DNA from: Oceanicola sp.
Lineage (GTDB): Bacteria; Pseudomonadota; Alphaproteobacteria; Rhodobacterales; Rhodobacteraceae
DNA length: 64,000 bases
Direction: 5' to 3'
Assembly: GCA_017792405.1 (NCBI GenBank)
Contig: CP051231.1
Location: forward strand, 2,674,062 to 2,738,061
Shown here: positions 25,960 through 37,052 of the stretch, one piece after another
How positions within the stretch are numbered: position 1 is the stretch's first letter
How the letters are laid out: each line of letters starts with the position of its first letter
The notes under the pieces: generated by a model
What the model saw: the letters and a program-made list of their open reading frames with translations, nothing else
Told to the model about the DNA's origin: nothing
Database searches by the model: none
Made by a program: the position numbers and the translations under genes

Positions 25960-26361
25960 TCAGTTGGTCGCGTCGGACGGTTGGTCCGCGGGATCGGAGA
26001 GTGAGGCCAGAAAGGCCACGACGTCGGCCCGCTGGGTCTCATCGCGCAACGCGACAGACATGGTCGTGCCGCGCACCATGCCGCGCGGATTGGAAAGGAA
26101 CTCCATTAGCCTGTCCTGGTCCCAGGTAATCCCGAGTTCCTGCATGCTGCGCGAGTAACGCGCACCATCAGTCGTGCCGGCCACACGACCGACGACGCCC
26201 GCCAGATTCGGTCCGGGGCCGCTCTCACCGGTTTCGACCTCATGACAGGTGGCGCACCGTTGATCGAAGATCCGTGCGCCGTTGGCGACGTCCTGAGCGG
26301 TAACGGCGGCGGAAGGCAGTGCAAGGGTGAAGGCTGAAGCCATGAATGGCAGAAGTCGCAT
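25960..26361 (-). CDS. Periplasmic class I cytochrome c
   Basis: The 133-residue protein has a signal peptide (about 1-22, cleavage near VTAQ), one heme motif RCATCHEVE and a distal Met in the C-terminal part (RGTTMSVAL). Size and layout resemble cytochrome c2. It is the first gene of the operon with the molybdenum hydroxylase subunits, so it is the likely electron acceptor that links them to the respiratory chain. Spacing to the small subunit gene is 40 bp. Confidence 0.92.
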   Translation of the reverse strand: MRLLPFMASAFTLALPSAAVTAQDVANGARIFDQRCATCHEVETGESGPGPNLAGVVGRVAGTTDGARYSRSMQELGITWDQDRLMEFLSNPRGMVRGTTMSVALRDETQRADVVAFLASLSDPADQPSDATN

Positions 26362-26907
26362 GCGCAGGAGATCCCGGTATTGCTGGTTTCATGGCGCACG
26401 GTTCTATCGACGACGCACGCCTTACTATTGAGTGGGGCCGACAAGCGCGCGAGCGCCGAAGACCCACCGTTGAGGGTAAGGGCGTCAGCATGCCGGGAAA
26501 CAGCCACTGAGAGCGATAGACCCTATTAGCTCTGGATATGAATAGGGAATTTTTCCACTTAATCAGTGCCTTGCAGGCGTCATCACGGGGTGTGCACTAC
26601 CATGTGACCAAGGCAGAGTGACTCCACTGTCCACAACGTGACCATTCACCAGGCAATCCGCTCCGCTTTTAGCCCAATTCGCAGATGACGTGACACCTCG
26701 TTCCGCCTTGCTCGACTATTCGATGTAACGCGTCTCGCCGATGGCTGGGCGCATAGAACCACTCGGTCGCGACGATGAGACGGACCGCGACAAAATTGGG
26801 TGCCTACGCGCAGGTGCACACTCCAGAACGTAACGACCGGCAGTCGGCGAATGCCAAGAACTTGGCTGCAGTGAGCGGACCGCTGCACGCAACCGGTCAG
26901 CCGCTTG
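26362..26907. other. 546-bp region with no recognisable gene
   Basis: Only short frames without ribosome sites are present (for example 26646-26888 minus and 26775-26984 plus); none shows a known domain. It must contain the promoter of the cytochrome c operon next to 26361. Composition is less GC-rich near 26520-26560, which may be that promoter. No hairpin terminator with a T-run was seen. Confidence 0.5.
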
Positions 26908-28098
26908 TCAGCCTGCCGGCGTCAGGCGAACCAAAGCGCCGTTGTCGGCATCGATCAGGATCATCACCGCACCATCTGGAGTAACATCGACGTCGCGCAC
27001 GCGGCCCTGACCCTGAAGGTAACGCGCTTCACCGGTCACCCGGCCCTCGACGATCTCGAGTCGCACTAGCGCCTGCGCGGCGAGCCCGCCAATCAGGAAG
27101 CTTCCCTGCCAGTCGGGGAACATCTCGCCTTGATAGAAGGCCATGCCGGAAGGCGCGATTACCGGATCCCAATAGTAAACCGGCTGCTCCATGCCATCCT
27201 GAGCGGTGATGCCCCGGCCAATGGGCGCGCCGCTGTAATCCTCACCATAGGTGATTACCGGCCAACCATAATTGAGCCCCGGCTCTGGCCGGTTCAACTC
27301 GTCGCCACCGCGCGGACCATGCTCCACCGTCCAAAGCGCACCGTTCGGGCCAAGCGCGGCCGACTGGATGTTGCGATGCCCATAGGACCAGATCTCCGGT
27401 TGGCCGCCCGCAATCTCGGGGTTACCTTCGGCCGGGCCGCCCATCGGATCGATCCGCAGCACCTTGCCGAGATGTGTCGAGACGTCCTGCGCCAATTGTC
27501 GCGGCTCGGGCCGCGAGCGCTCGCCCGTGGTGACGAAGAGCGCGCCGCTGTTGTCGAATACCAGCCGCGACCCGAAATGCGAGGGCGAGGGCCAGGCCGG
27601 CTGCTGTTGGAAGATCATCTCGACCTCCCCCATGCTGCTGCCATCTTCGGAGAGCACGCCGGTGGCGACGGCGGTGGCGTTCTCGCCATCGCCGCGCGGT
27701 TCGGCAAAGCTCCACCATACTCGTCGGGTCTCTGCAAAGTCGTCGTTGATGATCACGTCAAGCAGGCCGCCCTGGCGCCTTGCATCGACCTCCGGCAAGC
27801 CCGCGATCGGCTCCGACACGCTGCCATCCGGATCAATCAGCCGCATCCGCCCAGGCCGCTCGGTGACGATCCAGCCGCCATCGGGGAGCTGGTCCATGCC
27901 CCACGGGTTGACCAGTCCATCGGCGATGACCTCACGAGCCAGCTCTATGTCATCTTCGATGACCGGCGCGCGGGTCTGGCCCTCGAAGGCGGGCTGCTGG
28001 CCCGGCGCATTCGGCGCTGAGACGTTGAAATCCTGCGCCGCGAGGCCCTGCGCGCTGGCAATCAGGGCAAGGGCGGTGGTGAGGGTCCGACGGGTCAT
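26908..28098 (-). CDS. PQQ-dependent sugar dehydrogenase (soluble aldose dehydrogenase family), exported
   Basis: The 396-residue protein has a signal peptide (about 1-22) and the beta-propeller motifs of the GdhB/Asd family: NPWGMDQLPDGGWIVTERPGRM (about 65-85), GNPEIWSYGHRNIQ-like IWSYGHRNIQ and WTVEHGPRGGDELN, which hold PQQ and calcium ligands. The ATG at 28098 follows AGGAAAGGACAG. It oxidises aldoses or other alcohols in the periplasm with PQQ. No PQQ biosynthesis genes are in the window, so the cofactor must be made elsewhere. It lies downstream of the alpha/beta hydrolase gene. Confidence 0.9.
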   Translation of the reverse strand: MTRRTLTTALALIASAQGLAAQDFNVSAPNAPGQQPAFEGQTRAPVIEDDIELAREVIADGLVNPWGMDQLPDGGWIVTERPGRMRLIDPDGSVSEPIAGLPEVDARRQGGLLDVIINDDFAETRRVWWSFAEPRGDGENATAVATGVLSEDGSSMGEVEMIFQQQPAWPSPSHFGSRLVFDNSGALFVTTGERSRPEPRQLAQDVSTHLGKVLRIDPMGGPAEGNPEIAGGQPEIWSYGHRNIQSAALGPNGALWTVEHGPRGGDELNRPEPGLNYGWPVITYGEDYSGAPIGRGITAQDGMEQPVYYWDPVIAPSGMAFYQGEMFPDWQGSFLIGGLAAQALVRLEIVEGRVTGEARYLQGQGRVRDVDVTPDGAVMILIDADNGALVRLTPAG

Positions 28099-28240
28099 GG
28101 GCTGTCCTTTCCTGTTGGTTCTTTCAGGACGTGGGGCAGTGCTCGCTTCTTTCGCATCACGTCTGCGCATAAGAGTGATCACCTTAACATATCAATGCCA
28201 TCCCGGGCCAAAAACGCGCCTGCCAGCAAGTTCGGGGATC

Positions 28241-28269
28241 TGCGGGGCGGAGGGCTCTCCCGCCCCGCA
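28241..28269. terminator. Strong intergenic hairpin between hydrolase and sugar dehydrogenase genes
   Basis: TGCGGGGCGG and CCGCCCCGCA form a perfect 10-bp stem around a 9-nt loop, 14 bp past the hydrolase stop on the minus strand. There is no T-run, so it may be a weak terminator or an RNA-stabilising stem. Confidence 0.45.
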
Positions 28270-28282
28270 ATCCTGCTACAGA

Positions 28283-29362
28283 TCACTGGGCGTCCGGACC
28301 TACATTCTCGCCGATCCAGGCCAACATCAGATCGGCGATCTCGAGGTTGTTGCGGTCCATCATCAGCACATGGCTGTTGCCGGTAATCCCGAGGTCTGGC
28401 GGGTAGAGCATGGTGGCATTGCCTCCGGCCGAATTCACCTCTTCGACGAAGCGCAGGCAACTGTCGTAGGCGTTCTGCCAGGAAAAGTCGGCCAGCCCGG
28501 TCTCCAGATCGAGATAGTCACCGAAGACGGCGAGGATCGGGATCTGAGTGAAGATCTGCATGTCCGCTTCGGTCCAGGGGGTGAAGTGACACCCGCCCGG
28601 CTCGACGAGGATCAAACCGGCGATATCCGACGCGTCCGTGGCCGCCGCATTCAGCGGCACCGCACCGGTCTCCGAGTGCCCCATCAGCACCGCACCTCCG
28701 ATGTCGCTCGCGAGGTTCGACATCGCCTGATGGTTCGGGTTGGGCCTCGGAAGATAGGCATTCAGGTCCGGGATCGCCTGGCGTGACATCTCGTCGGCGA
28801 ACTCTATCGGGAATTGGCCATCAGGAAACGCCTCGCCGAACGATGGGCCGATGCGGAACTGGGTCCAGTTCAACTCATTCGCCTGCTGAAACACATTGGG
28901 AAGGTCGGAGACAGGCCGCACCCCGGCGCGCACGTCGTTGTAGACGCCCGGGTCGAACCCCGAGCGACCGCGCGAGATTTGGTCGGGCACATAGGTCGGG
29001 TGGCCCTGTCGCACGAAATACTCATACCAGCCCATGCGCCCGTCCGGCGTGGTGTCGTAGGTCTTGCCGCTTAGCGTTGCGCCATGCAGCATCACCACCG
29101 GCACGCCGGTCGCTTCGGCCGGCACCATGAACTCCACATACATCTGGTTCACGGTGATGTTTCCGCCCTCCGCGGGCGGCGCACCGAAGATAGTCGAAAG
29201 CTGGGTCGGGGTGCGTTCAACGCTTTCGCCGCCCACAAGGAAGCTGCCGCGCGATTGCAGCACCAGCGGTTCGGTCGGAGCGTGCACTTCGGAAAGCTCT
29301 TGCGCGGCGGCTCCGGTGGCGACCAGCGCAATGGCGCTGGTCAGTGTCAGAAGGGTCTTCAT
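28283..29362 (-). CDS. Exported alpha/beta hydrolase
   Basis: The 359-residue protein has a Sec-type signal peptide (about 1-21; TSAIALVATGAAAQ) and an alpha/beta hydrolase core: oxyanion region MLHGATLSG, nucleophile elbow VLMGHSETGAVP (Ser), acid in the FGDYLDL region, and catalytic His in GNSHVLM. The ATG at 29362 follows GAGAGACC and overlaps the end of the upstream aldo-keto reductase gene region closely. It is probably an esterase or related hydrolase in the periplasm. It belongs to the minus-strand run of exported enzymes; the substrate is unknown. Confidence 0.85.
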   Translation of the reverse strand: MKTLLTLTSAIALVATGAAAQELSEVHAPTEPLVLQSRGSFLVGGESVERTPTQLSTIFGAPPAEGGNITVNQMYVEFMVPAEATGVPVVMLHGATLSGKTYDTTPDGRMGWYEYFVRQGHPTYVPDQISRGRSGFDPGVYNDVRAGVRPVSDLPNVFQQANELNWTQFRIGPSFGEAFPDGQFPIEFADEMSRQAIPDLNAYLPRPNPNHQAMSNLASDIGGAVLMGHSETGAVPLNAAATDASDIAGLILVEPGGCHFTPWTEADMQIFTQIPILAVFGDYLDLETGLADFSWQNAYDSCLRFVEEVNSAGGNATMLYPPDLGITGNSHVLMMDRNNLEIADLMLAWIGENVGPDAQ

Positions 29363-29373
29363 GGTCTCTCGTC

Positions 29374-30510
29374 TCACTGATTTTCGTAAGCCGCGCTCTC
29401 CGGACGGTTGCCGACAACCGGCAACGCCGCGAGCGAGGTGTTGAGCTCGGCCAGCTCTTCACTGGTAAAGCTGACGTCGAGCGCACCCCGGTTTTCCACT
29501 AGGTGCGGCCACTTGGTCGTTCCGGGGATGTGGACGATGAAATCTCGCTGCGCCATCGCCCATGCCAGCGCGATCTGCACGGGCGTCGCTTCTTTGCGCT
29601 GAGCCCACTCGCGAGCCAGCGCCACCACGCCCAGGTTGGTCTGCAGCGCCTCGGGGGTGAAGAATGGCACACTGGAGCGGCGATCTTCGGACGCGAAGCG
29701 GGTATATTCGTTCATGTTGTCGGCCAGCAGCCCGCGCATCGTCGCGCCCCAGGGCACGAAACCCACGCCCAGCTCCTCACAGGTGTCGAGCATCGCCGCT
29801 TCCGGGAGGCGCTCGAGCATCGAGTATTCGCTCTGCACCGCAGCCACCGGGGTCACGGCATGGGCGCCGCGGAGGGTCTCGGGGCTCACTTCCGACACGC
29901 CGAACTCCCGCACCTTGCCCTCGGAGATCAGGTCACCCACTGCGCCGGCGATGTCCTCGATCGGAGTGTTGGGGTCCATACGGTGTAGGTAGAGCAGGTC
30001 GATCCTGTCGGTCCGGAGCCGGCTCAGCATCCCCTCGACGGCCTGCCGGATGTGGTCGGGCTGGCTGTTGCGCCCGGCATAGCCGCCGTTTGCATTGAAC
30101 GAGAAGCCGAACTTGGTAGCCAGCACCATCTCGTCCCGGATTGGCTCCAGCGCCTCGCCGACGATGTCTTCGCTGATGAACGGGCCGTAGACCTCGGCTG
30201 TATCGAGGAAATTGACACCCAGTTCATGTGCGTCGCGGATCAGCCGGACCATCTCTTCGCGAGCCGGCGGCGGATTGTAGAAGCCCGGCGCCATCGCCAT
30301 GCAGCCCAACCCGATAGGCGACACCTCGAGCGAGCCGAGCCGCCGCGCACCCGTGCCGCTGCTGCCAGCCGTAGTCACGCTCTGGCTACTCTGCGCCCGG
30401 GCGCCACTGGCCACCGTGGCAAGGCCCAACGCGGCGCCGCTGGCCAACATCGCGCGTCTGGATATTTCGGTGTTTTGAGTTTCGTGTGTCACTTTCAGGT
30501 TCCTTGTCAT
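29374..30510 (-). CDS. Aldo/keto reductase with Tat signal peptide
   Basis: The 378-residue protein begins with a clear Tat signal (ISRRAMLASGAALGLATVASGARAQ) followed by a full aldo-keto reductase barrel with the catalytic tetrad segments DTAEVYG, ATKFGF and YLHRMD and the cofactor end HIPGTTK. Most AKRs are cytoplasmic NADPH enzymes, so export is unexpected; cofactor supply in the periplasm is unclear. It is about 43 bp after a cytoplasmic paralogue (30554-31540) of similar sequence, suggesting duplication followed by gain of a signal peptide. Function unknown. Confidence 0.88.
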   Translation of the reverse strand: MTRNLKVTHETQNTEISRRAMLASGAALGLATVASGARAQSSQSVTTAGSSGTGARRLGSLEVSPIGLGCMAMAPGFYNPPPAREEMVRLIRDAHELGVNFLDTAEVYGPFISEDIVGEALEPIRDEMVLATKFGFSFNANGGYAGRNSQPDHIRQAVEGMLSRLRTDRIDLLYLHRMDPNTPIEDIAGAVGDLISEGKVREFGVSEVSPETLRGAHAVTPVAAVQSEYSMLERLPEAAMLDTCEELGVGFVPWGATMRGLLADNMNEYTRFASEDRRSSVPFFTPEALQTNLGVVALAREWAQRKEATPVQIALAWAMAQRDFIVHIPGTTKWPHLVENRGALDVSFTSEELAELNTSLAALPVVGNRPESAAYENQ

Positions 30511-30553
30511 GTGGTTCTGCGGCGTCCCTCGCAGTCGTGGGTCGTCAGCCGTT

Positions 30554-32144
<1,591 letters not shown>

Positions 32145-32275
32145 GGATTTTCCCTTCGTGTGACGTTGATTGCAATCTATGCACGGACAACTGTTTGGAT
32201 AATCCGAGTAAATCCGCATGCGCCCATTAGTAGATCTGCTTAATCGAGCGCGGATCTACGAAGCTCTCCGGCGGT

Positions 32276-33925
32276 TCACTCTGCGTAGCGATACAGCGAC
32301 GCCCGATTGAACGGATCGATCTCCAGGGTGTCGATCTGCGCATCGGCCGCGGCCCGGAAATCATTCATCACTTCGCAAGTGGCATCGATCCGCATGGTCG
32401 TTCGGCTGTCCGCGTCATAGGGCTGCCACTGCGGCATCCGATCATTGTTCGGATCACCATGCCGGGCAAAATTGACGAATGCGGTCATCATGTTGAGCGC
32501 TGTCTCGCGCGGCCCGTCGCCGGGCCCGACCATTGCCCCCGCAGCATCGACCGTGCCGAAGGCGAACGGGATGTCGACAGCATGCGGGGCACCTAGCACG
32601 CCGCCATCCGCCGGAATCGCCCATGCGAAGTCGTAAAGCCAGACCGGCGCCTGCCCATCTGTGGATGAGCGCGTTTCTGCTGCGCGAGTCAGCGGAAGGC
32701 GGAACTGCACGTCGGAAGCGACCGCGATCAGGATGTCAGAAAAGCTCATGTCCGGCGCGTCGGCACGGTAGCCCGCAATGATGGCGTCGATCCTGGTATC
32801 GTCGATACCGAAGGCGGCAGATATCCGACCGCGCATTTGCGCCTCCGTAAGATCGAAGTTGCGCATGTCGCTGCGGAAGAAAAGCGTGGCCTCTGTCTCG
32901 GTGTGCCCAAGCAGCAGCGGCACCGAAGCATGCATCGCCATACCTTCGGGCTCCATCGCCCGCGTGGTGATGTGGCGGCCATCGATCACCGGCCGCGCGC
33001 CCTCAAAGGATGCCGCAACAGCGCGGCCGCGCGCCTCGAGCATCGTTTCAATCGGGATGTTCTGCACCGCTTCAAGATTGTCAGGTGTTACGCCTAGCTC
33101 AGCGAGCAGCGCATCGACATAGGGCACCATCTCTTCGGCGGGGTCGATCGCGAGGCCCGCTGCCCCGCTCATCGAGATCGCGCGGTGAAACAGCCCCTGT
33201 GCCGCAGGCATCCCGAGCAGCACCATGATCTTTGAGCCGCCTCCCGACTGGCCGAACACGGTGACATTGTCCGGGTTGCCGCCGAAGGCTGCAATGTTAT
33301 CGCGGACCCACTCCAGCGCTGCGACGATATCGAGCATTCCGGCGTTTGCTGAATCGGCAAAGGCAGGGTCATGGGCTCCGAGATGCGAGAAGCCAAACGC
33401 ATTTAGCCGGTGGTTAATCGTGACCACGACCACGTCGCCAAAGTTTGCCAAGTTGGCACCATTCAGGCCAGCACCACCGCCGCCGCCGTTCACATAGCCA
33501 CCGCCGTGGATGTAGAGCATCACCGGCCGTTCGGCACCGGCCTCCAGGTCAGGCGTGAAGATATTCAGAACAAGGCAATCCTCGCCCTGCGGCTGATCCT
33601 GATAATACCATTCAAAGATCGGATCATCTTGGCCCAGGGTGCTCGCAATTTGCGGGGCCATCGGTCCGTAACCAGTGGCGTCGCGCTCCCCGTGCCAGGG
33701 CTCCAACGGCTGCGGGGCTCGGAAACGGTTCGCACCGGACGTATTAGCGGCGTAGGGGACCCCAAGAAACGCAACTGCGCCCTGATCACGGTAGCCGCGT
33801 AACGTGCCAGCCGCGACCTTTGCGATTACGGGCTGGGCCGCCACGGCGGGAAACGCGGCAAGGGCCACGCTTGCGGTTGAAGCCGCGAGAAAGGCGCGTC
33901 GGCTAAGATGGGAGGATTGCAGCAT
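32276..33925 (-). CDS. Type-B carboxylesterase, Tat-exported paralogue
   Basis: The 549-residue protein has a Tat signal (LSRRAFLAASTASVALAAFPAVAA) and the type-B esterase core: YIHGGGY oxyanion hole, GEDCLVLNIF, nucleophile VFGQSGGGSK, acid region GHTETEATLF and His in GAPHAVDIPFAFG. It shares the unusual GQSGGG elbow and the overall layout with the cytoplasmic esterase at 17677-19236, so the two are paralogues in different compartments. It follows the LysR gene by 100 bp on the same strand. It probably hydrolyses an ester in the periplasm. Confidence 0.9.
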   Translation of the reverse strand: MLQSSHLSRRAFLAASTASVALAAFPAVAAQPVIAKVAAGTLRGYRDQGAVAFLGVPYAANTSGANRFRAPQPLEPWHGERDATGYGPMAPQIASTLGQDDPIFEWYYQDQPQGEDCLVLNIFTPDLEAGAERPVMLYIHGGGYVNGGGGGAGLNGANLANFGDVVVVTINHRLNAFGFSHLGAHDPAFADSANAGMLDIVAALEWVRDNIAAFGGNPDNVTVFGQSGGGSKIMVLLGMPAAQGLFHRAISMSGAAGLAIDPAEEMVPYVDALLAELGVTPDNLEAVQNIPIETMLEARGRAVAASFEGARPVIDGRHITTRAMEPEGMAMHASVPLLLGHTETEATLFFRSDMRNFDLTEAQMRGRISAAFGIDDTRIDAIIAGYRADAPDMSFSDILIAVASDVQFRLPLTRAAETRSSTDGQAPVWLYDFAWAIPADGGVLGAPHAVDIPFAFGTVDAAGAMVGPGDGPRETALNMMTAFVNFARHGDPNNDRMPQWQPYDADSRTTMRIDATCEVMNDFRAAADAQIDTLEIDPFNRASLYRYAE

Positions 33926-34025
33926 GGACTATCTCTCTGTTTGCGTTTCAACAGAGAGCTAGGCCACCACCTCCCGCGCGATAACCCGATCAATGCGACA
34001 TGGTGCTATAAGCAGGGCCGATCAA

Positions 34026-34919
34026 TCATCCACGCCACCGCAACGTCTTCACCACGAGTTCAAAGGCACGCGAGTGCTGCCTGCGGCTGGGGTAGTAGAG
34101 AAAGAAGCCAGGAAAAGGCTCACACCAGTCTTCCAGCACCCTCACCAACCCACTCTCTTCGACGAGGGGCGTGGCAAAGTCATAGAGCATCCAGGCCAGG
34201 CCAAACCCTTGCCGCACCGCGTCGATCTGGACCTGTCGGTTGTTGCACAGGAACCGCCCGTCCACCCGCACATTGACTTCTTCCGTGCCCTTCTTGAATT
34301 CCCAAGGGATCGGGGCCCGTGCCGTGGGCATTCGGATCTGGATGCAGTCGTGCGCGGTCAGATCGCGTGGATGCTGTGGCGTGCCGTAGCGGTCGAGGTA
34401 ATCGGGCGATGCCACCACCGTCATACGCTCCTGAGGTCCAATGGCCACCGAGATCATATCCTTATCAACCTGTTCGCCCAGCCGCACGCCGGCATCAAAG
34501 CGCTCGCCTACGATGTCCACGAGTGCGGCATTCGAGTCAATTTCCAGCCTGAGGTCAGGATACGCCTGCATCAGCGGGGCCAGTTTGGGCCAGAGGATCT
34601 TCTCAGTAGGGTGCGAACTGGCCGAAATCCGGACCGTTCCAGCCGGCGTGTCCGACAGGCCGCGCAGCCGGTTCAGATCGTCCGCGATTTCCTGCAGCCG
34701 ATGCTCGGCTGACTCCAGCAACTGCTGTCCAAGCTCAGTTGCACTCACTTTTCGCGTCGTCCGAGAGAGCAGTCGCATCTGCAACCGTTCCTCGAGGTTG
34801 CGCACAGTCTGGCTTAGCGCGGATTGCGACACCCCCATCTTCGCGGCCGCCTTGGTAAAGCTCTGTTCCCGCGCAACAGCCACGAAGGCGGCGATGTCGT
34901 CGTAAACCTTGTTCTGCAT
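34026..34919 (-). CDS. LysR-family transcriptional regulator
   Basis: The 297-residue protein has an N-terminal LysR HTH (about 8-68; FVAVAREQSFTKAAAKMGVSQSALSQTVRNLEERL) and an effector domain (about 93-297). The ATG at 34919 follows AGGAGACGAG; the frame to 35039 is leader. It is similar to the LysR at 22275-23168. It is upstream of, and co-oriented with, the exported esterase and AKR genes, which it may control. The inducer is unknown. Confidence 0.92.
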   Translation of the reverse strand: MQNKVYDDIAAFVAVAREQSFTKAAAKMGVSQSALSQTVRNLEERLQMRLLSRTTRKVSATELGQQLLESAEHRLQEIADDLNRLRGLSDTPAGTVRISASSHPTEKILWPKLAPLMQAYPDLRLEIDSNAALVDIVGERFDAGVRLGEQVDKDMISVAIGPQERMTVVASPDYLDRYGTPQHPRDLTAHDCIQIRMPTARAPIPWEFKKGTEEVNVRVDGRFLCNNRQVQIDAVRQGFGLAWMLYDFATPLVEESGLVRVLEDWCEPFPGFFLYYPSRRQHSRAFELVVKTLRWRG

Positions 34920-35669
34920 CTCGTCTCCTGCGCAACACCTCAAAACCTTATTGATCCGAGAAGATTTATCCAACGGACTGAAGGAACGGCAATGGCATTC
35001 GCAGCGCAAACCGATCGAAGCAGCTGACGTGAACGTCAAGCCTGCCTAGGCGCTACATGCGCACCGACTGATAGAGGCAAATTTGACCCGCCAGAACGCC
35101 GCGGCGCCGATGGCCATGAGGATCAAAGGATTTCCGCCCACCTAGGACAACCATACTAACCACCAGCCAATGGACAGCTGATTGGCCTTTCCTCGGCGGC
35201 AGCAACAAAGTGATCCTGTCTCCCAAGGAACTAAGTCACGCGAGCCAACCGCCCCTCCCGCCCCCTCCAACTCTGTCCCGGTCCACAACTTAAGCCAAAC
35301 GGTGACGCACCCAAGTCTCGAGCCTTTCGCAGGCGCCATAGCAACAGAATGGTGAACCAGTAGACATCGGTCGGCTGCTCAACATTCACCTGACTCGCTC
35401 GTTGGGCGGGCCAAGCCGCGAAAACCTCATCGATCTTGAGAGACCAACCCTTTAGCTAAACCGCTTGAGCGCACAACTCGGTGAATACGCCTCCCTTCGC
35501 CAAGCACCGAAACTGAAACTCCTCGGCGAAGGGCGGCTTGGTTATGGTAAAGCAAGGGCCACGTCAGCCATGATTGAAACCAAACTGCAACGCATCGCTT
35601 TTCCCGGCATCGAACAATGTAATAATAGCTGCCGCTTGCAAATTTTGTTCGAGCACCCCGTATCGGTGG
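34920..35669. other. 750-bp region with no recognisable gene
   Basis: Several short frames occur (35142-35339 minus, 35465-35680 plus) but none has a ribosome site, known domain or sensible amino-acid make-up. The region should contain the promoter of the LysR gene next to 34919, where the sequence is AT-richer (34950-34975). It may be decayed coding DNA. Nothing further is supported. Confidence 0.5.
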
Positions 35670-37052
35670 TTACCCAATAGTTACCGTTGGTGCTGTTTCG
35701 AGCTGCATCGCGATTTCCTTCCACCGTTCGGCGAATGGGCCGTAGGCAGTCTTGATATCCACTCCGACTGGCAACTCGGGGCATTCGTTCTCGCCGTTGG
35801 ACCCCCAATTAACCCAGCCAGACTGCTTGCGCTGCACGATCTGGAATGCACCCGAGGGCTTCGAAGTCCACCAAACCATTGCGCGGCCCGTGTCTTCATG
35901 AAACTCGACTGTCTTGTCGGCGGCGCCGGGAAAGATGGTTTCATGGGGCACTGCCGACACATCTACCGGGGTGTCGGAGATGGTCCAGGCCCGTTCCGTC
36001 AGATCCGCCGCAACGTGGGAACGGGCCCGCACGTCGGCCAGCCGGTCGCGGATTTCTTGCTCAGGGAGCACCTCTTCCCAAGCGCAGAACATGCGCCAGT
36101 AAAGATCCCAATGAGCGGCTTCAATGTCTTTCAATTCGCGCCGAAATTCCGCGAACTTGGGGTTGTCCGTGGTGGAAGTTTCCAGCGTGTTACGCACCAT
36201 TTCCACCAGCTCTCCGGCGTAGGGGTCGCCAGCGCGATAGGTCGTGCCCTGCATCGCGGCGAAACGGTCGAACACCAACTCGCCCTGTCCGCCCTCGAAC
36301 TCGTCGCCCACGGTTATCTTGTTGGTGACGGAGCGCCCGTTGATGACGGTGCGGAAGTCGTCCACTTGGTAGCGGCGCTGGAAGTAGGGGGTGTTACAGG
36401 TGAACAGCCAATCGATGCTAAAGCGCTTGCCCTTTAGCTCGTCCAGAAGACCGTCGGGGATGGTGCCGTGCATCCGATAGTGGTGCATCACCGGCCCCTT
36501 CTCAATGGTCTCGATCTCCACTTTGGTATGCTCGGGCGGGTTGATGAGCCCGTTTTCAGGGGTGAAGAACGGGCCATAGAAACCGCCGATCGCATTGTTG
36601 CCTGAGGGCAGCAGCTCGAAATCATCGTGCTTGCCGCGAAAGTGGCGCAGGCCCCACTTGGAGGCACCGGTGCCCTCTGCCGTGCCCGAGCACATCTCAA
36701 GGTCGAAGGCGCCGGTATCGAGCCGTGCGAAGCAGTCGACCTCGCGCCCCTCCAGTTCTGTGATGCCAGCGGGTGCGGACTCACAGGGGCCGGTGATCGT
36801 CAGTCGAGCAGCCCCGGTAAAACTGAGCGTGGCGACATAGGCCGCCGCCACCGGCGTCGAGCGGGCAGCGAGGCGCTGGCAGACCACAGGCTCGTCATTT
36901 CCTGCGACTTTGGCCCAAAGCAGCGGCGCATCGCAGCCCGTGGGCAGTGTGAAGATCACCGGCTCAAAATGGCGGACCGTCTGGAGCGGGTCGGTTATCA
37001 GGATCTCGGTGCCAGTCACCTCGGCGGCGACGGCGGTTTGGGGGGCGGTCAT
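35670..37052 (-). CDS. Unrecognised 460-residue protein, last gene of the sugar ABC operon
   Basis: The start (ATG at 37052) overlaps the permease stop by 4 bp, so it is translationally coupled to the transporter. The sequence is rich in aromatic residues and predicted beta strands (FTLPTGCDAPLLWAKV, KWGLRHFRGKHDDFELL, GGFYGPFFTPENGLINPPEHT in the middle), with no signal peptide or transmembrane segment. A beta-sandwich resembling galactose-mutarotase-like or carbohydrate-processing proteins is a guess. The operon context points to metabolism of the imported sugar, perhaps as epimerase, lyase or hydrolase. I do not recognise the family. Confidence 0.75.
   Translation of the reverse strand: MTAPQTAVAAEVTGTEILITDPLQTVRHFEPVIFTLPTGCDAPLLWAKVAGNDEPVVCQRLAARSTPVAAAYVATLSFTGAARLTITGPCESAPAGITELEGREVDCFARLDTGAFDLEMCSGTAEGTGASKWGLRHFRGKHDDFELLPSGNNAIGGFYGPFFTPENGLINPPEHTKVEIETIEKGPVMHHYRMHGTIPDGLLDELKGKRFSIDWLFTCNTPYFQRRYQVDDFRTVINGRSVTNKITVGDEFEGGQGELVFDRFAAMQGTTYRAGDPYAGELVEMVRNTLETSTTDNPKFAEFRRELKDIEAAHWDLYWRMFCAWEEVLPEQEIRDRLADVRARSHVAADLTERAWTISDTPVDVSAVPHETIFPGAADKTVEFHEDTGRAMVWWTSKPSGAFQIVQRKQSGWVNWGSNGENECPELPVGVDIKTAYGPFAERWKEIAMQLETAPTVTIG

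Noticed and set aside
26646..26984. Transposase remnant
   Set aside because: The frames are Arg-rich but show no DDE motif, inverted repeats or target duplication.
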